A stretch of 64,000 nt of DNA from the NCBI RefSeq assembly GCF_035046485.1, contig NC_085137.1, forward strand, positions 131,754,703 through 131,818,702, written 5' to 3'. Source of the stretch: Aedes albopictus (lineage: Eukaryota > Arthropoda > Insecta > Diptera > Culicidae). The position numbers and the translations under genes are program-made. The notes under the pieces are model-generated. The model searched no databases. It was given only the letters and a program-made list of their open reading frames with translations, and had not been told where the DNA came from. Below, piece by piece: positions 55,844 to 64,000 of this stretch; within the stretch, counting starts at the first letter, position 1, and each line of letters begins with the position of its first letter.

Positions 55844-58229
55844 CACGGTGTGTTGTGTAGAACAACTTTATAATAAAAAAATAAGTAAGTCTGAAATTTT
55901 GCCCAGTGATACTTTGGGCCATTCCCTTCAATTTGCTGGGTCGGTTAAAAACATCCATCGGGGGGTCTAGAACAAAAATTTTTTTTGAAGGTTTTTCATG
56001 CAAAAGCTGTTAAAAGCGCATATTGTAAATTATTGCATCACCTACAAATATTCACAACTTTTTTGTCTTTGAGGATAGAACCATAAAATTTTCAGGCGTT
56101 TCGAAGTAGTATGCGTAGATGACTGTGTGAAAATTTCATTGAAATATGTTGAATGGTTTTCAAATAATAGCAAAACTATCAAACGCATTCTAAAATACTA
56201 AGCTTAGTAGCAAAACTCCAACAAAATATCTATATTTTTTATATAATAATACATGAAAAATTTTTGATTCTAATGACCTTGAGTCATTATGATGGCGGTA
56301 TGTACTGTGAAAACTTGTCTTTCAAATAATGAACAATTACATAGTCAAATACATGAAAGGAATACACACATTGCCATTATGTAGCTTTTGACTAAAGTAT
56401 TAATTATTTATCTCAAGAACGCGGTTTTGCGTATACATGTTCATTTTTTCCATTTTTTTAAATGATTAAGGTCTTATCTAAGTATCAGATTGCAAGCGAA
56501 AGGCTTTAGGAGAGGGTGGCGCAATAATTTGGATTACAAAAAAACTGTTTGTTATTTTTTCGAAAGATATAGATTTATGTTGAAAATATTCTGCTAGTCA
56601 ACGACGCCCTTACAATGATCAATCACTCTTCCTCATGCTTGGAGGAAGCCACAGAAAATATTTTTGAGACATCATATGCAAATCGATAAGACTATTTAAA
56701 CCATTGTTATCAAATTGTTTTCCCTTGGCTTTATGCTGAACAGCCTAATTTTCATGCCTAATGTAGAAACATTTTCAATAAGTACTCCGTTCTTTTAACT
56801 CTTCTTTCAGAACTTATTATCAGTTATTTGTTAATAAATGGTGGCATAAGTAATAAGCATCATATTGCTATTAAATTTAAAGACAAACCTAAGTTTAGGT
56901 CCAACAGCTATGTCAAATATCGTAGAATAATCCGGAAACTATGTTTAGTACCGTAGAGTTGCCCTTGATCGAATATTGCCCAATTGAATTCTGTTTTGAT
57001 TTCAGTTCTCGTTATTGTGTACTGTCTTGGTTTAATGTTGACTCATACCCACAACTTCAATGTTATTATGAGGTCTTTAACAGAGTTAACTTGTTTTTAT
57101 TCATTGACTAAGGTGAAATACTATTCAATTTTGAGCTTGTAAACATTAATTCCAAAATAATTTAGTTTCTATACTTTTTCTTCGAAACAGAGATGTTTCC
57201 CAATCCTCGAGTGCTTTTCTTGGCTTACCAAATAACATTCAAATATTTTCTTTAGGGAAGGCCGACATGCTCAGCAATCATGATAATTGTGTTTATTATA
57301 GGATTCGTAATAGAGGCATACTTGTACTTGTGAACATGTATACGCAAAACCACGTTCTTGAAATAAATAATTAATACTTTAGTGAAAAGCTACATAATGA
57401 CAGTGTGTGTTTTCCTTTCATGTATTTAACTATGTATCTGTTCATCATTTGAAAAACAAGTTTTCACAGTACCGCCAATCATAATGACTCAAGGTGTTTA
57501 GAATAAAATATTTTTCATGTATTATTGTACAAAAAAAATATAGATCTATATATATAAAAATGAGTTTGAAGTCCCTTTGAGGCAACAAAACTCACGAACG
57601 GATGAACCGATCAGCATGATTATTGCACGGTTCGGTTCGCATTTGTGTTGGCTGTGTTTATATGTACAAAAAGTTACGAAAATCAACTAGAAAAGTAAGA
57701 AAATTGATAAAACACTGATTTTCGTGAGCTGGAAAGGAAATCAACACGATCGAAATGAAACCAATCTAGAGTGCGGTGACGTTATGAGCTCAACAATTGT
57801 CAAACCACCACAGCTTGGCAAGACAACGTTTGCCGGGACAGCTAGTATTTTGTTGATCGTTTGCTACTAAGCTTAGTATTTTAGAATGCGTTTGATAGTT
57901 TTGCTATTACTTGAAAACCATTCAACATATTTCAATGACATTTTCACACAGTCATCTACGCATACTACTTCGAAACGCCTAAAAATTGTATGGTTCTATC
58001 TTCAAAGACAAAAAAGTTGTGACTATTTGTAGGAGATGCAATAATTTCCAATATGCGCTTTTAACAGTTTTTGCATGAAAAACCTTCAAAAAAAAATTTT
58101 GTTCTAGACCCCCCGATGGAAGTTTTCAACCGACCCAGCAAATTGAAGGGAATGACCCAAAGTATCACTGGGCAAAATTTCAGACTTACTTATTTTTTTG
58201 TTTTAAAGTTGCTCTATAAACACACCGTG
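55844..58229. mobile_element. Large foldback element with ~600-bp inverted arms
   Basis: The arms 55844-56447 and 57333-58229 mirror each other over their whole length: CACGGTGTG ends, GGGTCGGTTAAAAACATCCA, CGTTTCGAAGTAGTATGCGT, TATCAAACGCATTCTAAAAT, GACCTTGAGTCATTATGAT, GCGTATACATGTTCA. The right arm is longer because a Helitron sits in it. The spacer of about 0.9 kb holds no transposase frame. CCTT flanks both ends. Confidence 0.88.
57545..57845 (+). mobile_element. Non-autonomous Helitron (301 bp)
   Basis: It starts TCTATATATATAAAAATGAG and ends GTTTGCCGGGACAGCTAG, with the classical TC start, CTAG end and insertion between A and T. The other arm of the host foldback preserves the empty site (complement of ATATAGATATTTTGTTG), which proves the boundaries. 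It has no Rep/Helicase coding. Confidence 0.93.
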
Positions 58230-58670
58230 CCTTATCTATACTGTTTTTAAACTGTGTAATATACAAAATTTTTAGCATTGATTATATAAAAGTTTTTATT
58301 ATTATCATATTTCAAATAAAGTTTTGCTATGTAAATGTAAGCTTAAAATCATTAATTTTTGTTCTTTTACAAATCATTCTGTAGTTAGTAACATTTTCTA
58401 TACGTGGTTGTGGTTATGGTTCTTCTGTAAGCTATCCTTCTTCGTCCTGTAAATCATCATGTTTCCTAAACGTGTCGCTTATTAGTTTAATCATTCGTAC
58501 ATTCCTACCTTGCTCTCTCTCTCTCTCTTCAATGTAGTGCGCTCATCCATCTCGTATCGTAACACGTATTTTTTTCCAATTTCATCCATTGTTTTCCCAA
58601 GATACAAGAAACTAATTGAACTTTTTTTTTCGTTTATCCCCGCCATTCCATGCCGTAATTCTGCTTACAG
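58230..58670 (+). other. Intron upstream of ankyrin exon
   Basis: AT-rich sequence with CTCTCTCTCTCTCT near 58512 and the acceptor TTCTGCTTACAG at 58659-58670. Confidence 0.55.
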
Positions 58671-58895
58671 ATTCTTGGTTTCATTCCTGGTGGATGCCCG
58701 AGGTGGTGCCATGCGCGGGTGCCGTCACAGCGGAGTCCGTGTCATTGTTCCGCCACGATCGGCTGCCCAACCGACGAGGATCACCTGTCGGTACGTGAAA
58801 CCACAGCGGATCACCAACGCGCCACCACTCATGGAAGGTGAAGCTCTGGTCAGTCGCATCCTGGAGTTGGCTCCGGTTGGGGCCAAGTTTTTGGG
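58671..58895 (+). CDS. Ank: Ankyrin exon: start of the first ZU5 domain
   Basis: The exon follows acceptor TCTGCTTACAG and ends before donor GTAAGTCG. It begins one base inside a split codon and reads [20 protein letters not shown], then [20 protein letters not shown] and [20 protein letters not shown] (75 residues). This is the hallmark start of the ZU5 domain of ankyrins (spectrin-binding module), and it continues in frame into the next exon through a 70-bp intron (58896-58965). The preceding exon must end two bases into a codon. In ankyrins it would follow the repeats, which are absent from the window. Confidence 0.93.
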
Positions 58896-58965
58896 GTAAG
58901 TCGTTGGGGTTTTCTGTGCTGGGATGTTCGGAACATTTTGTGTAATGGTTGTGTTTGATTTTCAG

Positions 58966-60712
58966 CCCGGTAATAATTGAAGTTCCTCACTTTGCTTCGC
59001 TGCGCGAGAAAGAACGTGAAATCATTATTCTGCGCTCGGATAATGGAGAGACCTGGAGGGAACATACTTTGTATGACAGTGAAGAAGCCATTCACGATGT
59101 GCTGAATGACACCTTCAAGGGTGATACCTTGAACTTCTTGGAAGATTTGCACACCAACAGAATAACCCGTATTCTGACCAATGACTTCCCGCACTATTTC
59201 GCGATCGTGTCACGAATCCGGCAGGAGGTGCATGCCATCGGACCAGAAGGTGGCACCGTTTCGGCCACCGCTGTTCCACTGGTTCAGGCAATCTTCCCGC
59301 AGAACGCTCTGACCAAGAAGATCCGCGTGGGTCTTCAGGCTCAACCGATCGATATGAACACTACGGCGAATCTGCTGGGTCGAAGCGTTGCCGTATCTCC
59401 GGTGGTAACGGTAGAACCCAGACGGCGCAAGTTCCACAAAGCGATCACTTTGAGTATGCCTGCACCGAAGGCCTACAATTCCGGCATGATCAACCAGTAC
59501 TCGGGCAATGCGCCGACCTTAAGATTACTCTGCTCTATCACCGGCGGACAGAACAAAGCCGTCTGGGAGGACGTTACTGGGTCAACTCCGTTGACCTTTG
59601 TTAACGATTGTGTTTCATTCACAACGACGGTGTCGGCTCGCTTCTGGTTGATGGACTGTCGGAACATCAACGAGGCGACCAAGATGGCCACCGACCTGTA
59701 CTCGCAGATGTCGCATGTGCCATTCATGGTCAAGTTTGTCGTCTATGCCAAACGAGTTGATCAAAACGAAGCGAAGTTGAGCGTGTTCTGTATGACCGAT
59801 GATAAGGAAGATAAGACCCTGGAGCATCAAGAGCACTTTACGGAGATCGCCAAGTCTCGTGATGTGGAAGTTTGTGAAGGTCGTGTGGTTTATCTGGAAT
59901 TCGCTGGCAACATTATCCCAGTTATGAAGACCGGCGAACAGCTTTCAATCCAGTTCAACGCGTTCAAAGAAAACCGGCTCACGTTCACTGTCAAGATCAA
60001 GAACAACCTGGACGAACTGCTGGGTCGCATTTCGTTCATGAACGAACCCAAAGTGGCCAAGGGAGAACCAACTCCTACTCCGCTGTGCACCCTGAGCTTC
60101 ACACTGCCTCCGGAAAAGTACGGTCTCGGTGGAGACGAGATGGAAACCGGCTCCGAGTTCGACCAGAGCTCCACGGAAATTCTCAACTTTGACCAGCAAG
60201 CAATCGTCAACGCTGCCAACCGAAGCAAAACGCTCAACTTCACGTTCCAGAACGGCGATGCCGGTAGTGAAATTCACAAGGCCGACATCAAAATCACCGA
60301 CATTTGCAATCTGCTAGGATCGGATTGGCCTCTGCTGGCGGAGGAACTGCAGATTTCACCGAGCGACGTAGATCTCATCAAGGCCGAGTACGAGAACGAC
60401 GAAGCCCAACAGGCAGTGGTGATGCTGCGCTTGTGGTTGCGTCAGGCCGGTAGGGATGCAACTGGCAATGTTTTGGAGCAGGCACTGATCAAAATCAACC
60501 GGGCGGATATTGTGAGCAAGTCGATTACCAACTTGGAGCTGGTAACGGACGAACGGGAGAAGAAGTTGGCGAAGCAACAGCTCGGCTCGACTAACGGAAT
60601 TGACGAGGTGGATCCAGTGAAAATTAACGGAGTGGAGTGCAATGTGATGGACGGTATGTACATTAATCGTATAAGTCAATTCAACAAGCGACTGTCTCGT
60701 GAGGTCCCGTAA
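58966..60712 (+). CDS. Ank: Ankyrin: ZU5 domains, UPA and death domain (ANK2/UNC-44 type)
   Basis: Ankyrins tether membrane proteins to spectrin; ZU5-ZU5-UPA is the spectrin-binding supermodule. Starting PVIIEVPHFASLREKEREII this exon finishes ZU5-1. ZU5-2 begins at about combined residue 155 (VSRIRQEVHAIGPEGGTVSA). LPRRRKFHK-like EPRRRKFHKAITLSMPAPKA and PTLRLLCSITGG follow, then UPA at about 310-470 (DCRNINEATKMATDLYSQMS, FCMTDDKEDKTLEHQEHF). The death domain is at about 518-600 (ITDICNLLGSDWPLLAEELQ, VVMLRLWLRQAGRDATGNVL). A 57-residue tail ends SREVP at a TAA (60710-60712). That TAA lies within GTAAGGTT at 60709, a good donor, so the exon may instead end at 60708 and splice on. Which ankyrin paralogue this is cannot be fixed here; 'Ank' is a family label. 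Confidence 0.95.
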
Positions 60713-60739
60713 GGTTAGGTTAGGAATCACTTAGAATCA

Positions 60740-63700
60740 TAAGAGGGATTCACCGAGAATTCTGAGGATGATTCTCTCTGAATCCTGAAGAGGATTCTCT
60801 CACAAACCTGAGAAGGATTCTCTTACAATCCTGAGGAGCATTCTCTCATAATCCTGAGGAGGATTCTCTTACAATCCTGAGAAGGATTCTCTCAGAATCC
60901 TAGGGAGAATTCTCCCGGAATCCTGGGGAGGATTCTCCCAGAATCCTGGGGAGGATTCTCCCAGAATCCTGGGGAGGATTCTCCCAGAATCTTGGGGAGG
61001 ATTTTCCCAGAATCCTAGGGAGGATTCTCCCAGAATCCTAGGGAGGATTCTCCCAGAATCCTGGGGAGGATTCTGCCAGAATCCTGGGGAGGATTCTGCC
61101 AGAATCCTGGGGAGGATTCTGCCAGAATCCTGGGGAGGATTCCCCCAGAATCCTGGGGAGGATTCCCCCAGAATCCTGGGGAGGATTCCCCCAGAATCCT
61201 GGACTATTCCCCCAGAATCCTGGGGAGGATTCCCCCAGCATCCTGGGGAGGATTCCCCAGAATCCTGGGGAGAATTCTCCCAGAATCCTGGGGAGGATTC
61301 TCCCAGAATCCTGGGGAGGAATCTCCCATAATCCTGGGGAGGAATCTCCCAGAATCCTGGGGGGGGGGGGGGGGGGGATTCTCCCAGAATCCTGGGGAGG
61401 ATTCTCCCAGAATCCTGGGGAGGATTCTCCCAGAATCCTGGGGAGGATTCTCCCAGAATCTTGGGGAGGATTTTCCCAGAATCTTAGGGAGGATTCTCCC
61501 AGAATCCTAGGGAGGATTCTCCCAGAATCCTGGGGAGGATTCTGCCAGAATCCTGGGGAGGATTCTGCCAGAATCCTGGGGAGGATTCTGCCAGAATCCT
61601 GGGGAGGATTCTGCCAGAATCCTGGGGAGGATTCCCCCAGAATCCTGGGGAGGATTCCCCCAGAATCCTGGGGAGGATTCCCCCAGAATCCTGGACTATT
61701 CCCCCAGAATCCTGGGGAGGATTCCCCCAGCATCCTGGGGAGGATTCCCCAGAATCCTGGAGAGAATTCTCCCAGAATCCTGGGGAGGATTCTCCCAGAA
61801 TCCTGGGGAGGAATCTCCCATAATCCTGGGGAGGAATCTCCCAGAATCCTGGGGGGGGGGGATTCTCCCAGAATCCTGGGGAGGATTCTCCCAGAATCCT
61901 GGGGAGGATTCTCCCAGAATCCTGGGGAGGATTCTCCCAGAATCCTGGGGAGGATTCTCCCAGAATCCTGGGGAGGATTCTCCCAGAATCCTGGGGAGGA
62001 TTCTCCCAGAATCCTGGGGAGGATTCTCCCAGAATCCTGGGGAGGATTCTCCCAGAATCCTGGGGAGGATTCTCCCAGAATTCTGGAGAGGATTCTCCCA
62101 GAATCCTGGAGAGGATTCTCTCAGAATCCTGGAGAGGATTCTCCCAGAATCCTGGAGAGGATTCTCCCAGAATCCTGGAGAGGATTCTCCCAGAATCCTG
62201 GAGAGGATTCTCCCAGAATCCTGGAGAGGATTCTCCCAGAATCCTGGGGAGGATTCTCCCAGAATCCTGGGGAGGATTCTCGCAGAATCCTGGGGAGAAT
62301 GCTCCCAGAATCCTGGGGAGGATTTGCCCAGAATCCTGAAGAGGATTCACTCCGAATCTGGAGAAGGATTCTCTCCGAATCTTGAAAAGGATTCTCTCCG
62401 AATCTTGAGAAGGATTCTCTGCGAATCCTGAGATGGATTCTCTCAGAATCCTGAGCAGGATTCTCCTAGAATCCTGAGCAGGATTCTCTCAAAATCATGA
62501 GCAGGATTCTCTCAGAATCCTGAACAGGATTCTCTCAGAATCTTAAGCAGGATTCTCTCAGAATCCTAAGTAGGATTCTCTCCGAATTTTGAGAAGGATT
62601 CACTCCGAATCTGGAGAAGGATTCTCTCCGAATCTTGAAAAGGATTCTCTCCGAATCTTGAGAAGGATTCTCTGCGAATCCTGAGATGGATTCTCTCAGA
62701 ATCATGGGAAGGATTCTCTCAGAATCATGAAAAAGATACTTTCATAATCCTGAGAAGGCTTCCCTCAGAATCCTGTGAGAGATTCTCTCAGATTATCCTG
62801 GGAAGGTTTCTCTCAGAATCCTGGGAAGGATTTTCTCTCAGAATCCTGGGAAGTAATTTTTTCAGAATCCTGCGAAGGATTATCTCAGAATCCTGAGAGG
62901 GATTCTCTCAGAATCCTGAGAGGGATTCTCTCAGAATCCTGAGAGGGATTCTCTCAGAATCCTGAGAGGGATTCTCTCAGAATCCTGAGAGGGATTCTCT
63001 CAGAATCCTGAGAGGGATTCTCTCAGAATCCTGAGAGGGATTCTCTCAGAATCCTGAGAGGGATTCTCTCAGAATCCTGAGAGGGATTCTCTCAGAATCC
63101 TGAGAGGGATTCTCCCAGAATCCTGAGAGGGATTCTCTCAGAATCCTGAGAGGGATTCTCTCAGAATCCTGAGAGGGATTCTCTCAGAATCCTGAGAGGG
63201 ATTCTCTCAGAATCCTGAGAGGCATTCTCTCAGAATCCTGAGAGGGATTCTCTCATGTCGTTTTCGTTTTTGCGGTGGTGCTACACCGGTGCAGCACTTT
63301 TGCACCGAAAATGTTCGTTTTTTATTTTCGTGCTGCACCGGTGTAGCACTTTTTCTGCACCGCTCATGATAGTGCAGCACTCAGAAAATCGAGTCCACCA
63401 ATCAGCGTGGAGGGATTCTCTCAGAATCCTGAGAGGGATTCTCTCAGAATCCTGAGAGGGATTCTCTCAGAATCCTGAGAGGGATTCTCTCAGAATCCTG
63501 AGAGGGATTCTCTCAGAATCCTGAGAGGGATTCTCTCAGAATCCTGAGAGGGATTCTCTCAGAATCCTGAGAGGGATTCTTTCAGAATCCTGAGAGGGAT
63601 TCTCTCAGAATCCTGAGAGGGATTCTCTCAGAATCCTGAGAGGGATTCTCTCAGAATCCTGAGAGGGATTCTCTCAGAATCCTGAGAGGGATTCTCTCAG

Positions 63701-64000
63701 AATCCTGAGAGGGATTCTTTCAGAATCCTGAGAGGGATTCTCTCAGAATCCTGAGAGGGATTCTCTCAGAATCCTGAGAGGGATTCTCTCAGAATCCTGA
63801 GAGGGATTCTCTCAGAATCCTGAGAGGGATTCTCTCAGAATCCTGAGAGGGATTCTCTCAGAATCCTGAGAGTGATTCTCTCAGAATCCTGAGAGGGATT
63901 CTCTCAGAATTCTGAGAGGGATTCTCTCAGAATTCTGAGAGGGATTCTCTCAGAATCCTGAGAGGGATTCTCTCAGAATCCTGAGAGGGATTCTCTCAGA
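60740..64000 (+). repeat. 23-bp minisatellite array, running off the window
   Basis: Units are of the type GAATCCTGGGGAGGATTCTC+CCA (about 60900-62340) and GAATCCTGAGAGGGATTCTC+TCA (about 62880-64000), with a more varied zone between. Each unit has GAATCC...GGATTC dyad symmetry and a second dyad (CCCAG-AATC-CTGGG or TCTCAG-AATC-CTGAGA). There are about 140 units. G-runs interrupt at about 61360-61378 and 61852-61861. A segment of about 492 bp is itself duplicated (the TGGACTATTCCCCCAG marker at 61200 and 61692). Long minus-strand frames (ILPRILGESSPGFWENPPQD) cycle every 23 residues and are artefacts. Confidence 0.95.
63256..63411. mobile_element. Small palindromic insertion in the 23-bp array
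   Basis: About 155 bp without the repeat unit, starting TGTCGTTTTCGTTTTTGCGG. A perfect 20-bp inverted repeat, GTGCTACACCGGTGCAGCAC and its complement, lies inside. The target duplication cannot be read because the host is repetitive. Confidence 0.75.

Noticed and set aside
61038..62350. Minus-strand frames of 231 and 288 codons rich in Pro, Gly and Trp
   Set aside because: They cycle every 23 residues because the DNA period is 23 bp; nothing supports expression.

Overview
This is a window of a repeat-rich insect nuclear genome, almost certainly an Aedes-type (culicine) mosquito. Two conserved animal genes are recognisable with spliced exons. Everything else is intron or intergenic DNA packed with non-autonomous DNA transposons (MITEs and foldback elements with TA, 8-bp or other target duplications), a tRNA-derived SINE, a broken LOA-like LINE, a Helitron, a retroposed insertion, and very large amounts of degenerate minisatellite.

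Genes. (1) Eps-15, the clathrin-endocytosis adaptor with EH domains, lies on the minus strand. Eight exons can be traced from about 38370 down to about 17040: most of EH1, EH2 and EH3, a coiled coil split over four exons (one only 42 bp), a DPF-rich region and a proline-rich C-terminus. All visible introns are phase 0. The first coding exon is not identified. (2) An ankyrin (ANK2/UNC-44 type) lies on the plus strand at 58671-60712: two ZU5 domains, UPA and death domain in two exons. Its membrane-binding ankyrin repeats are not in the window. The two genes converge in layout (minus gene left, plus gene right, tails outward), so the missing 5' ends of both must share the 38.4-58.7 kb interval, lie in the assembly gap, or the genes must be nested.

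Layout. 1-1.2 kb: MITE and LINE relic. 1.2-9.6 kb: T-rich single-copy-like DNA with hairpin-repeat clusters (2.7, 3.8-5.5 kb) and MITEs. 9.6-10.9 kb: a SINE split by a TA-type MITE that itself carries another MITE. 11.4-16.3 kb: degenerate minisatellites. 17.0-38.4 kb: Eps-15, its introns filled by 12-bp-period minisatellite, a 24-bp array and higher-order repeats. 39.3-54.9 kb: more 12-bp-period DNA with clean 8-bp-TSD MITE insertions, a 500-N gap and an 11-bp satellite. 55.3-58.2 kb: a MITE and a foldback element of over 2 kb carrying a Helitron. 58.7-60.7 kb: ankyrin exons. 60.7-64.0 kb: a 23-bp array that runs off the window.

Main observation. The dispersed 12-bp-period DNA (consensus near ATTCCTCCAGRA, in both orientations), the 24-bp array in the Eps-15 intron and the 23-bp array after the ankyrin exon share one design: short dyad-symmetric units built from GGAAT/GGATTC words. 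The 24-mer and 23-mer look like amplified dimers of the 12-mer. This repeat family makes up perhaps a third of the window and explains nearly all of the long open reading frames outside the two genes.
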